NCBI GenBank assembly: GCA_902558795.1 | Contig: CACEFI010000006.1 | Location: forward strand, 1 to 35,982 | DNA length: 35,982 nucleotides | Source: an uncultured Pelagibacteraceae bacterium | GTDB taxonomy: Bacteria; Pseudomonadota; Alphaproteobacteria; Pelagibacterales; Pelagibacteraceae | Reading direction: 5' to 3' | In this document: one piece after another, positions 19,512 to 28,837 of the stretch | How positions within the stretch are numbered: the first letter of the stretch is position 1 | Layout: every line of letters starts with the position of its first letter | Made by a program: the position numbers and the translations under genes | Notes under the pieces: generated by a model | What the model was told of the DNA's origin: nothing | The model's input: only the letters and a program-made list of their open reading frames with translations | Database searches by the model: none

Positions 19512-20644
19512 AGAAAGTTTTTATTTTAACAGGTGAGCCCTCAGGAGATAAATTAGCCTCAACTGTTATTTCAAAGCTAATAGCTCAAAACCCTAATATT
19601 AAATATTTATCAGTCGGTGGATCGCATATTAAAAAACTTGGTATTCAATCAATTTTTGACCTTAAAGAGATTACTTATCTAGGATTTACTAGCGTAATAC
19701 TCAATATTTTTAAAATAAGAAACAGGATCAACAAAACAGTCGATGAAATATTAAAATTTAATCCTGATATTTTGTTTAGCGTTGATAGTCCAGATTTTAC
19801 TTTAAGAGTCGCTGAAAGAGTAAAAAAAAAGAACAAAAATATTAAAACAATTCATTATGTAGCTCCTCAAGTTTGGGTTTGGCGAAAAAATAGAGTTAAA
19901 AAAATTAAGAAGTTCATAGATCATATACTTTTATTATTTAATTTTGAAAAAAAATATTTTGATCAAGAAAATATTAAAACCACATTTGTTGGTCATCCAT
20001 TAATTGAAAGCAATCATAATGTGAAGACGGTTTTAAATGATTTGATATCTAAAGATAAGAAAATAATATCAATTTTCCCTGGAAGTCGAAAGTCTGAAAC
20101 AAATGTTCTTTTACCTATATTATTAGATTTTATCAAACTTATGAACGATAAAGAAAATATTTATTCTTTTGTTTTTCATGCGACTGATGACAATAAAGAT
20201 TATATTTTTAATCAAGTAAATAATTCTGGTTTAGATAATATTGATGTTGTTTCAGATGAAAATATTAAATCACAAATTTTGTCTAATTCTATATTTGCAG
20301 TTTCTAAATCAGGTACTGTCTCTTTACAAATTGCAAGTTCAAATATTCCATCAATCATAATTTATAAATTGAGTTATATAAATTTTATGATTTTTAAATT
20401 ATTAGTTAATGTTAAATTTGCTAATATTATTAATATAATAAATAACAAAGAAGTAATTCCAGAATTATTACAAAACGAATGTAATGCTAAAGAAATTTTT
20501 AATACTGTTGTTTATTTCTTAAAAAATCCTGATTTAATAGAAAAACAATTACATGATTGTAATAAAACTTTAGAAGGTATTAGATCTAAAACGTCATCTT
20601 CAAATGAATCTGCTTCAATCTTAAGCAAGTATCTTGCTTTCTAA
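19508..20644 (+). CDS. lpxB: Lipid-A-disaccharide synthase
   Basis: 378 aa; FILTGEPSGDKLAS, SVGGSHIKKLGIQSIFDLKEITYLGF, HYVAPQVWVWRKNRVKKIKKFIDHILLLFNFEKKYF, FVGHPLIE, FPGSRKSE. Confidence 0.95.
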   Translation: MKKVFILTGEPSGDKLASTVISKLIAQNPNIKYLSVGGSHIKKLGIQSIFDLKEITYLGFTSVILNIFKIRNRINKTVDEILKFNPDILFSVDSPDFTLRVAERVKKKNKNIKTIHYVAPQVWVWRKNRVKKIKKFIDHILLLFNFEKKYFDQENIKTTFVGHPLIESNHNVKTVLNDLISKDKKIISIFPGSRKSETNVLLPILLDFIKLMNDKENIYSFVFHATDDNKDYIFNQVNNSGLDNIDVVSDENIKSQILSNSIFAVSKSGTVSLQIASSNIPSIIIYKLSYINFMIFKLLVNVKFANIINIINNKEVIPELLQNECNAKEIFNTVVYFLKNPDLIEKQLHDCNKTLEGIRSKTSSSNESASILSKYLAF

Positions 20645-22021
20645 TCTTTTTTTAACCTCTTCTTTACCTAAAGAAATTACAATATCATAAAGGCCTGGGC
20701 CAAATTTAGAACCAGTTAAAACTACTCTTAATGGCTGCCCAACCCCTTTAAAATTTGTTTCATATTTTTTTATTAATTCATTTACGATTGGTTCAAGATT
20801 TTTTTTATTTAAACTTTCTAAACTTGTTAGATAATTATTAAATTCTTTAATAATTTTTTTTGCTTTTTCATCTACCAATTTCAAATCCTCAATTTCAAAT
20901 TTCACTTCGTCGGATATTATGTATTTTGCATTATTATAAATATCTTCTAAAGTTTTTGCTTTATTTTTGAGAAAAGATAATGAAGGTTTGATTTTTACCT
21001 CTTTTACTGGATTTATTTTTTCTTTATATATTTCACAATATTCAACTAGATGTTTATACAATTCTTCTTCATTAATATTTTTTATATAATGCTCATTCAT
21101 TGATAAAATCCTACTCATATCTAGTTTAGATGGAGATTTTCCAATTCCTTCAAGGTTAAAATGCTCAACACTTTCTTCTAGTGTAAATATTTCCTTATCC
21201 TCAAAGGACCAACCTAATCTGAGTAAATAATTCCTTAATGCATCAGGCATTATGCCAATTTTAGAGTAGTCATCTAATGTTGAAGCATTGTCTCTCTTTG
21301 ATAATTTTTTACCTTCTATTGTGTGAATAAGTGGTATGTGTGCAAATTTTGGTAAATCCCAATTCATTGCTAAATAAATTTGCATTTGTTTGAAAGTATT
21401 AATTTTATGATCGTCTCCTCTAATAATATGTGTCATATTCATTTGGTGATCATCGACTGTAGCAGATAAATTATATGTTGGTGTGCCATCATTTCTTAAA
21501 ATTATGAAATCTTCAATTGTATTGTTGTCAATTTCTACATCACCTTGAACTAAATCTTTTAATATCGTTGACCCGTCTATTTTGCTTTTAAATCTTATGA
21601 CTGGCTTTATATCTTTTGGGGCATCAGACTCTGGTATATCTCTCCATTTCCTATCATAAATATAAGGAAGTTTTTTTTGTCTAGCTCTCTTTTTTTGCTC
21701 TTCAATTTCCTCTATTGAACAATAACATTTATATGCATTACCATTTTTTAATAGTTCATTTGCAATATTAACGTGGTCTTTGATTTTAGTTGATTGAATA
21801 TATTCTTCGCCATCATGTTCTATACCAAGCCATTTTAAAGATTTAATAATCTGAATTTTATGTTCATCTTTAGATCTTTCTTTATCAGTATCTTCAATTC
21901 TAAGGTGAAATGTCCCTTTTTGGTTTTTAGAAAATAACCAATTAAAGAGTGCTGTTCTTACACCACCAATATGAAGAGCTCCAGTAGGTGAGGGAGCAAA
22001 TCTAGTTGCTACTTTCGACAT
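20621..22021 (-). CDS. gltX: Glutamyl-tRNA synthetase
   Basis: 466 aa; VATRFAPSPTGALHIGGVRTALFNWLFS, DTDKERS, GKKLSKRDNA (KMSKS-like). Confidence 0.97.
   Translation of the reverse strand: MSKVATRFAPSPTGALHIGGVRTALFNWLFSKNQKGTFHLRIEDTDKERSKDEHKIQIIKSLKWLGIEHDGEEYIQSTKIKDHVNIANELLKNGNAYKCYCSIEEIEEQKKRARQKKLPYIYDRKWRDIPESDAPKDIKPVIRFKSKIDGSTILKDLVQGDVEIDNNTIEDFIILRNDGTPTYNLSATVDDHQMNMTHIIRGDDHKINTFKQMQIYLAMNWDLPKFAHIPLIHTIEGKKLSKRDNASTLDDYSKIGIMPDALRNYLLRLGWSFEDKEIFTLEESVEHFNLEGIGKSPSKLDMSRILSMNEHYIKNINEEELYKHLVEYCEIYKEKINPVKEVKIKPSLSFLKNKAKTLEDIYNNAKYIISDEVKFEIEDLKLVDEKAKKIIKEFNNYLTSLESLNKKNLEPIVNELIKKYETNFKGVGQPLRVVLTGSKFGPGLYDIVISLGKEEVKKRLESKILA
20623..20639 (+). terminator. Candidate hairpin terminator within the convergent lpxB/gltX overlap
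   Basis: AAGCAAG (20623-20629) TAT CTTGCTT (20633-20639), perfect 7-bp stem; T7 tract on + strand at 20647-20653, offset by 7 nt. No T tract on the gltX side. Confidence 0.45.
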
Positions 22022-22043
22022 CAGTGATGTTTAGACTATTTTT

Positions 22044-22721
22044 TTAAAAGTTTCTATATAAAGATACCAAAACACCTTGAACTTTTACTCTATCTGGTCC
22101 AAAAATCTTAGTTTCGTAGTTTCTATTAGCACTTTCAAGTGCAACTACTTTACCTTTTTTACGAATTCTTTTAAGCATTGCTTCATGCTCATCAATTAGT
22201 GCTACAACAATTTTTCCATTATCAGCAGTATCTGTTCTTCTTATGATTACAGTGTCACCCTCGTTAATACCAGCGTCGATCATAGAGTCTCCTTGAACTT
22301 TTAATCCAAAGTAATCACCATTTTTTTCAAGATTACTTGGCAAAGGAATTCTTGACACCTCATTTTGAATAGCTTCAACTGGTGTACCAGCTGCAATTTT
22401 ACCAAGAACAGGAACTTCCATTTCATCAGAGTTTATATTAACTTCATCTAAACCACCTTTAATTACACTAGGTGAGAAACTGTTATAGATATCATTTGCA
22501 GATGCTGTTTCTGGCAATTTAATTACTTCTAAAGCTCTTGCTTTGTGGGCTAATCTTTTAATAAATCCTCTTTCCTCTAATGCACTAATTAATCTATGGA
22601 TACCTGATTTAGATTTTAGATTTAATGACTGTTTCATTTCCTCATAAGAGGGAGATACACCTGAGCTTCTCAACTTCTTGTTGATAAATAAAAGCAGGTT
22701 TTTTTGTTTTTTAGTAAGCAT
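22044..22721 (-). CDS. lexA: LexA repressor
   Basis: 225 aa; N-terminal wHTH MLTKKQKNLLLFI...SPSYEEM, cleavage region GKIAAGTPVEA, catalytic GDSMIDAGINEGD and ALIDEHEAMLKR lysine. Confidence 0.96.
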   Translation of the reverse strand: MLTKKQKNLLLFINKKLRSSGVSPSYEEMKQSLNLKSKSGIHRLISALEERGFIKRLAHKARALEVIKLPETASANDIYNSFSPSVIKGGLDEVNINSDEMEVPVLGKIAAGTPVEAIQNEVSRIPLPSNLEKNGDYFGLKVQGDSMIDAGINEGDTVIIRRTDTADNGKIVVALIDEHEAMLKRIRKKGKVVALESANRNYETKIFGPDRVKVQGVLVSLYRNF

Positions 22722-22723
22722 AA

Positions 22724-22738
22724 GAACAAATATCGTAC
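22724..22738 (-). promoter_or_regulatory. Second candidate LexA box (one mismatch)
   Basis: On the minus strand GTAC GATATTT GTTC, one mismatch from GTTC-N7-GTTC, between the first box and the lexA start. Confidence 0.45.
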
Positions 22739-22745
22739 AAATAAT

Positions 22746-22760
22746 GTTCTATAAAAGTTC
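22746..22760 (+). promoter_or_regulatory. LexA (SOS) box, alphaproteobacterial type GTTC-N7-GTTC
   Basis: GTTC TATAAAA GTTC read directly, 25 bp upstream of the lexA start; matches the known alphaproteobacterial LexA operator exactly. Confidence 0.85.
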
Positions 22761-22810
22761 TTATAAATAGACAATAGTAAAAAAAATAAGTAAAATAAGG
22801 GTTAATTTAA

Positions 22811-23602
22811 CTACAAAACTGAGAAAATAGAATTTTCTGACAAATTTTTTAAAAGTGATTCACCAATTAAAAAAGTTTTTATAGAAGTTTTATTCTTTAA
22901 ATCTAAAAGTTCATCTTTTGTTTTAATTCCACTCTCAGAAATTAAAGGTCCTTGATGATTTAAAAGCACATTATGAATATCGTAGGTTGTATTAATATCA
23001 GTTTTAAGTGTTTTTAAGTTTCTATTGTTAATTCCAATTAAAGCTTCTTTAAAATTTAAAGCCTTTTCCGCTTCTTCTACAGTATGCACTTCAACAATAA
23101 TAGACATGTTAAGTCTTAATGCTTCTTCGTATAATTCATTTGCTAAATCATCTGATACTCCCGCCAGAATAATTAAAATAGCATCAGCACCACAACTTTT
23201 TGCTAAAGGTATTTGAAATTTATCAATGAAAAAATCTTTACATAAAATTGGTAAATTAAATTTTTGTTTAATTTTATTGATATGAATTAGATTTCCTAAA
23301 AAGAAATCTTCTTCGGTGAGTACAGAAAGACAAGTCACATTATTGTCGTTATAAATTTTTGCAATTTCAACAGGATTATAATCTTTTATAATTACACCCG
23401 CTGAAGGACTAGCTTTTTTAATTTCGGCTATTATTGAAATTTTATCTTGAATTATGTTATTTTGAATTTTTTCTTTAAAATCAATAAAGGTATTATTTTT
23501 ACCAATAATTTCATTTAAAGAGTCTAAAGTTATTGATTTTTTTAGAGCATCAACTCTTTCAATTTTTTTGGAGATAATATTATTTAATATATTCTTAGAC
23601 AT
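22811..23602 (-). CDS. trpC: Indole-3-glycerol phosphate synthase
   Basis: 263 aa; IIAEIKKASPSAGVI, LSVLTEEDFFLG, LCKDFFIDKFQI, IGINNRNLKTLKTD, LISESGIKT. Confidence 0.96.
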   Translation of the reverse strand: MSKNILNNIISKKIERVDALKKSITLDSLNEIIGKNNTFIDFKEKIQNNIIQDKISIIAEIKKASPSAGVIIKDYNPVEIAKIYNDNNVTCLSVLTEEDFFLGNLIHINKIKQKFNLPILCKDFFIDKFQIPLAKSCGADAILIILAGVSDDLANELYEEALRLNMSIIVEVHTVEEAEKALNFKEALIGINNRNLKTLKTDINTTYDIHNVLLNHQGPLISESGIKTKDELLDLKNKTSIKTFLIGESLLKNLSENSIFSVL

Positions 23603-24587
23603 TTTGTATTTTTTCTAAATGTGAGTAGGGCTTACCAGTCAGGATAAACTCTCTTGCAAATTTATATGCATCTGAAAATTCTGTAAATTTTTCACCTACT
23701 ATTAATCCAGCTGCCGCATTTAAACAAACAGCTTTTGAAAAATCATTATCTTTACCTTTAAAAATTTCAATCATTTTATCAGCATTAAAGTTAGCATCAT
23801 CTCCAATTAAATTTTCAAATTTTTCTGCATTAACATTGAGAGCTTTTGGATCAATTATTATTTCAGATATTTTTCCGTCTTTTAATTGAATTACATTTGT
23901 TTTTGCATATGGAGAGATTTCATCTAAACCATCTTCACTATTTACAATCCATGCAAATTTAATATCTAAATTTTTAAGTCCTTCTGCAAATATTTTAAGT
24001 AATTTTTTATCAAATACTCCTACAACCTGTCTATTAACTAATGCAGGGTTGCTTAATGGACCAATCATATTAAAGATAGTTCTTTTTCCAATTTTTTTTC
24101 TGACAGGGCCAACAAATCTCATTGCACTATGATAATTTGGTGCAAACATAAAACCAAAGTTATTAATATTAATCTTTTTTTCTATATCGTTAGGCTCAAG
24201 ATCTATATTAATTTTAAGAGCCTCTAAAACATCACCAGATCCACATTTTGATGATACAGCTTTATTACCGTGTTTAGCTACTTTTGTACCCATACTAGCC
24301 AAAAGTAAAGCAGAAGCAGTAGAGATATTAAGAGTATTCATACCATCTCCTCCAGTTCCACAAGTATCAACACAATCAGCAACATTTACTCTTTTTGATT
24401 TTTCTCTAAGCACATAAACACCACCAGCAATTTCATCAGAAACTTCACCCTTTTCAGAAAGTAGAGTTAAAAAACTATAAATTTCATCCTCACTAGCCTT
24501 ACCAGTCATTAACAATTCAAAAGCTGACTTACTCTCATCAAATGTTAAATTTTCTTTTTGTCTTAATTTTTCTAAAATTTTTTCCAT
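23595..24587 (-). CDS. trpD: Anthranilate phosphoribosyltransferase
   Basis: 330 aa; DTCGTGGDGMNTLNISTASALL, KHGNKAVSSKCGSGDVLEAL, APNYHSAMRFVGPVRK, RTIFNMIGPLSNPA. Confidence 0.97.
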   Translation of the reverse strand: MEKILEKLRQKENLTFDESKSAFELLMTGKASEDEIYSFLTLLSEKGEVSDEIAGGVYVLREKSKRVNVADCVDTCGTGGDGMNTLNISTASALLLASMGTKVAKHGNKAVSSKCGSGDVLEALKINIDLEPNDIEKKININNFGFMFAPNYHSAMRFVGPVRKKIGKRTIFNMIGPLSNPALVNRQVVGVFDKKLLKIFAEGLKNLDIKFAWIVNSEDGLDEISPYAKTNVIQLKDGKISEIIIDPKALNVNAEKFENLIGDDANFNADKMIEIFKGKDNDFSKAVCLNAAAGLIVGEKFTEFSDAYKFAREFILTGKPYSHLEKIQNV

Positions 24588-25157
24588 TTATTTATAATTT
24601 ATAAAGTTTTTTAATATTTTAATTCCTAGTTTAGTTTTAATACTTTCTGGGTGGAATTGCACACCATGAATATTGTACTCTTTATGCTGAACACCCATTA
24701 TTAACCCATCATCAGTTTCGGCAGTAATCATTAAATTTTTAGATAAAGATTTTTTATCAATTATTAAGCTATGATATCTTGTCGCTTCAAATGTACTTGG
24801 TAGATTTTTTAAAATTCCAACTTTTTTGGATTTAATTTTACTTGTCTTTCCATGCATTAATTTTCTGGCTTGAATAATTTTAGAACCAAAAACTTGACCT
24901 ATAATTTGATGACCCAAACACACACCTAGAAAAGGAATTTCTTTATGAAGGGTTTTTAAAATATTTAAACAATTTCCTGATTGATTTGGATTTCCTGGAC
25001 CAGGCGATATTACAATTTTATTATATTTGTTTTTTATTACTTCTTTAGAAGTAATTTTATCATTTCTAATTACATCAACTTTTGTTTTTAATGACGACAG
25101 ATAATGGAAAAGATTGAATGTAAAGCTATCATAGTTATCTATCAATAATATTTTCAT
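24588..25157 (-). CDS. trpG: Anthranilate synthase component II (glutamine amidotransferase)
   Basis: 189 aa; LLIDNYDSFTFNLFHYL, ISPGPGNPNQSG, PFLGVCLGHQIIGQVFG, HGVQFHPESIKT. Confidence 0.96.
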   Translation of the reverse strand: MKILLIDNYDSFTFNLFHYLSSLKTKVDVIRNDKITSKEVIKNKYNKIVISPGPGNPNQSGNCLNILKTLHKEIPFLGVCLGHQIIGQVFGSKIIQARKLMHGKTSKIKSKKVGILKNLPSTFEATRYHSLIIDKKSLSKNLMITAETDDGLIMGVQHKEYNIHGVQFHPESIKTKLGIKILKNFINYK

Positions 25158-26617
25158 TATCTTAAAGCGTTAATTAAAGCTTTAGCTTTATTAACAGTCT
25201 CCTCATATTCTTTAATTGGTTTACTATCAGCTACAATTCCTGCTCCAGCTTGAACATAAAATTTTTTATTTTTTGCAACTGCTGTTCTTAAGGCAATACA
25301 GGTGTCAAATTCTCCATTAGCAGAGAAATATCCAATTCCACCTGCATAAACTTTTCTTCTTGTCGTTTCTAGCTCATCAATAATTTCCATAGCTCTAATT
25401 TTTGGTGCTCCTGAAACAGTTCCTGCAGGAAATCCTGCTAATAGGGACTTAAATTTAGAAAACTTTTTATTGTATTCTCCCATGACATTAGAAACAATGT
25501 GCATAACATGAGAATATCTTTCAATAATAAAACTCTCAGTAACTTTGACAGAATTAATTTTAGAAACTTTACCTGCATCATTTCTGCCTAAATCTAAAAG
25601 CATTAAATGCTCAGATAATTCTTTTTTATCTCTTAATAAATCTTTTTCATAATAAAGGTCTTCTTTATACGTTTTTCCCCTTGGTCTAGTTCCGGCTATT
25701 GGTCTTACTGTTATTTTGTTGTCTCTTAATCTTACTAATATTTCAGGGCTGGCACCAATTATTTGAAAATCATTAAAATTGAAAAAGAACATAAAAGGCG
25801 ACGGGTTTGTAATTCTTAATTTTTTATAAATTTCTAAAGGGTTTTTTGTTAATTTTGCCTCAAACCTCTGACTTAAGACAACTTGAAAAATATCACCTAA
25901 TTTTATGTATTTTTTAGCCTTATTGACCATATTTAAAAATTTATTTTTTGGAGTGTTTGATCTAACCTTAATTTCCTTAACTGTATTTTTTTTAAACTTT
26001 CTTAAGTTTTTTATAGAGGATTGAATTGAAAGTTTAAAAAGTTCTGACTTTATTTCATCAAACTTTTTTTGGTAGTTGCTAATTTTTTCATCATTAAAAA
26101 TATTAATTATATAAAAAATTTCTTTTTTTAAATTGTCGTGAATTACAAGTATTCTAGGTCTTAATAATCTTACATCAGGTAGATTTAGATCGTTTTTGCA
26201 ACTGTTTGGTATTTTTTCAATATATCTTATCGAGTCATATGAAAAATATCCTGATATTAGCGAACATATTTTTGGTAATTTTTTTGGAGTTTCAAATTTA
26301 AATTCTTCAATTATTTTTTCTATTAATTGTTCTGGTTTATCTTTTAATTTAATTTTTCTTTTATCCTTAATTAAATATGAATTTTTGTTGTTAAACTCCC
26401 AAATTTTATCAGGATTTTTACCAAATATAGTATATCTGCCTTTAATTTTGCCTTTTTCAACAGACTCAAAAATAAAACTATTTTTCTCAATTAGAAAATT
26501 ATCAATAAGGTTTATAACCTCATCATCATTTTTAACTTTTTTTGATGTATAGATTATTTGATTTTTATTGCTTCTGTGTCGAAACTTAAAATCTTTGAAG
26601 TTTCGATTGATTATCAT
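25157..26617 (-). CDS. trpE: Anthranilate synthase component I
   Basis: 486 aa; GDIFQVVLSQRFEA, PSPFMFFFNF, GASPEILVR, RPIAGTRPRG, GFPAGTVSGAPKIRAMEIIDELE, VQAGAGIVADSKP. Confidence 0.97.
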   Translation of the reverse strand: MIINRNFKDFKFRHRSNKNQIIYTSKKVKNDDEVINLIDNFLIEKNSFIFESVEKGKIKGRYTIFGKNPDKIWEFNNKNSYLIKDKRKIKLKDKPEQLIEKIIEEFKFETPKKLPKICSLISGYFSYDSIRYIEKIPNSCKNDLNLPDVRLLRPRILVIHDNLKKEIFYIINIFNDEKISNYQKKFDEIKSELFKLSIQSSIKNLRKFKKNTVKEIKVRSNTPKNKFLNMVNKAKKYIKLGDIFQVVLSQRFEAKLTKNPLEIYKKLRITNPSPFMFFFNFNDFQIIGASPEILVRLRDNKITVRPIAGTRPRGKTYKEDLYYEKDLLRDKKELSEHLMLLDLGRNDAGKVSKINSVKVTESFIIERYSHVMHIVSNVMGEYNKKFSKFKSLLAGFPAGTVSGAPKIRAMEIIDELETTRRKVYAGGIGYFSANGEFDTCIALRTAVAKNKKFYVQAGAGIVADSKPIKEYEETVNKAKALINALR

Positions 26618-28035
26618 TTGAAATAATTTTTAACTCTATCAATAGTTTTTTGATTTAATTGAACTTGATATTTCGAGTTAAGTAGCTGATCGTAAGATTG
26701 AAGAATAGATTTTCTAGTATTAGTGTTTTCATTATTAACGAAATTTAAATAGTTTTCGTTAGTTTCACTAAATGAATTTTTTTTTGATTTAACTAGTTTA
26801 ACTAAAAAAATATCATTTTTTTTATTATTTACTAAAGCAAAGGAGCCAAGAGGTAATGAGTAAAGCATTTTAACTGAATTAGTCTCAAATATTTCAATAT
26901 CATTAATAGAATTCAAAGTTAAATACTCAATACTATAACCCGCTAATTCTTTGAAATTATTGTTGTCAAATTCTTTATTTTGAATTTTTTCTAATATGTC
27001 TCTATTTTTATCAAATTTCCCTTTTTCATAAACTAATTCACGTATTCCATTTTTGATAGTTTCATCAGCCATGTCTGGATCTCTTTCGTATTGATTTTTA
27101 ATATCGTATAATAAAAAATTATCTCCATTTTCAATAAGATCAATTTTTGTAGTTCTTTTTGAATAAATGTTATCTTCAATTACTTTCCTGGTTTCTGTAG
27201 GTCTAAATTCTTTTACCTCATTTACAGGCACATTTAAATTTTTAAGAATAGTTTCAAAACTATTTCCTTGGGAAATTTTGTTTTCTATTTTGTCTATCTC
27301 ATCAAAGAATTCTTGATTAAATTCGTCTAAACCAATTAGATTTTTAGGATTCAAAATTACATATTTAAAATCAATATACTCGCTTTTTAATTCATCTTTA
27401 TTTTCATCTAAAAATTTTTGGATTTCTAAATTTGTATAATTGTCCTTATCTTTATAAACATTTGACATCGCAAAATACTCGAGATCTAAAGATTTATTTT
27501 CTTCTTCAAACTTCTTTTTTGTAAGAAAATTAGGAGTTACTGTTCCTGCTCCAATAAAATCAAATAGATGATTTCGTAGTTCTCGATTTTTTAATTGCAA
27601 TTCAAACATTGGGGCAGAAATATTATTTGATAGTAAAAATTTTTCGTACTTAGTTCTTTGAAAAACGTTATTTTCATCTTGAAAATTTTTATTTTCTTTA
27701 ATTTTTTTTAAAACAGTTAATTCTGTAATTGAAAGATCAAAATCTTCTATCTCTAAATCAATTAAAGTTGTTGAGATTAATCCTGATAAAAGTTCTTCAA
27801 TTATATTATTGTCTAAATTTTCTTTAATTGCTTGTTGTGAAATTCGACTATCATTAAGATAATTCATAAAATCTTGAGTGGTTACATTCGTTTTGTTAAT
27901 TTTTGCAATATTGTTTTGGTTATTGGTACTAAAACCACCACCAAATCCACCGAAACCAAATGCAACTATAATGACTGCAATTAAGATTAAACCACCTAAT
28001 TTTTTTCCACCAAAATTTTTTAAAAATTCTTTCAT
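26614..28035 (-). CDS. SurA-N/PpiD-like membrane-anchored periplasmic folding factor
   Basis: 473 aa; N-terminal TM anchor (GGLILIAVIIVAFGFGGFGG), SurA_N_3-like helical region, position upstream of trpE and divergent from tpiA as in alphaproteobacteria; PPIase motifs weak. Confidence 0.75.
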   Translation of the reverse strand: MKEFLKNFGGKKLGGLILIAVIIVAFGFGGFGGGFSTNNQNNIAKINKTNVTTQDFMNYLNDSRISQQAIKENLDNNIIEELLSGLISTTLIDLEIEDFDLSITELTVLKKIKENKNFQDENNVFQRTKYEKFLLSNNISAPMFELQLKNRELRNHLFDFIGAGTVTPNFLTKKKFEEENKSLDLEYFAMSNVYKDKDNYTNLEIQKFLDENKDELKSEYIDFKYVILNPKNLIGLDEFNQEFFDEIDKIENKISQGNSFETILKNLNVPVNEVKEFRPTETRKVIEDNIYSKRTTKIDLIENGDNFLLYDIKNQYERDPDMADETIKNGIRELVYEKGKFDKNRDILEKIQNKEFDNNNFKELAGYSIEYLTLNSINDIEIFETNSVKMLYSLPLGSFALVNNKKNDIFLVKLVKSKKNSFSETNENYLNFVNNENTNTRKSILQSYDQLLNSKYQVQLNQKTIDRVKNYFK

Positions 28036-28090
28036 TAGCTATAAATTTATTGATCTGTAAAAAACAAATCTATAGATTAAAATTTCAATT
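28036..28090. promoter_or_regulatory. Divergent promoter region between ppiD-trp operon and tpiA
   Basis: Only 55 bp separate two divergent starts; both transcription units must initiate here or within the neighbouring gene. No unambiguous -35/-10 pair called. Confidence 0.5.
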
Positions 28091-28831
28091 ATGACAAATA
28101 AATATATGTATTTTATAGCTAATTGGAAAATGTTTGGTGATTTAAGAACATTAAATTCACTTGATAGTGTCATAAAATTTTCAAAAAATAATAAAAATAC
28201 CAAGTTTAGAATTGTTTATTGTCCACCAAATACCCTGATACGTCCATTGTCAAAAAGGTTAAAAAAAACAAATTTAGAAGTTGGGGCACAAAATTGTCAT
28301 GAGAGTGAAAACTTTGGAGCTTACACAGGCCATGTAAACTCAAAAATGTTAAAAAGTGTTGGTGCCAAGTATGTTATCTTGGGTCATTCAGAGAATAGAC
28401 AATCTGGTGAAACTGACAAATTGATCAATTTAAAAATAAAAAGTGCAATTAAGTCAAATTTAAAAGTTATTTTTTGCATTGGTGAAACGCTCAGTGAAAA
28501 AAGAAAAAAAATAACTAATAAAGTTTTAGCAAAACAAATTACTAATGGATTAAAATCAATTAAAAATACCTCTAATATTATTATAGCTTATGAACCTGTT
28601 TGGTCTATTGGCACTGGCTTAATTCCAAGATCAAATGATTTATTAAATTCAATCTCATATATCAAAAGTAAATTTAATAAAAAAACTCCAAAAGTTTTAT
28701 ATGGAGGCTCTGTAAATGATAAAAATATTACTGAACTAAAAGATATCAATGTTATTGACGGTTTTTTGATTGGTGGAGCTTCACAAAGTTCAAAAAAATT
28801 TATTGATATAATTAAAAAAACCTTTATTTAA
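28091..28831 (+). CDS. tpiA: Triosephosphate isomerase
   Basis: 246 aa; IANWKMFGDLRTL, VGAQNCHESENFGAYTGHVNSKML, VILGHSENRQ, IAYEPVWSIGTG, VLYGGSVNDKN. Confidence 0.97.
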   Translation: MTNKYMYFIANWKMFGDLRTLNSLDSVIKFSKNNKNTKFRIVYCPPNTLIRPLSKRLKKTNLEVGAQNCHESENFGAYTGHVNSKMLKSVGAKYVILGHSENRQSGETDKLINLKIKSAIKSNLKVIFCIGETLSEKRKKITNKVLAKQITNGLKSIKNTSNIIIAYEPVWSIGTGLIPRSNDLLNSISYIKSKFNKKTPKVLYGGSVNDKNITELKDINVIDGFLIGGASQSSKKFIDIIKKTFI

Positions 28832-28837
28832 CCCTTC

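Noticed and set aside
23025-23216. + strand ORF inside trpC
   Set aside because: Antisense to a conserved enzyme, 63 aa, no family.
26196-26552. 118-aa + strand ORF opposite trpE
   Set aside because: Hydrophobic mirror of the variable trpE N-terminal region; no sign of independent coding.
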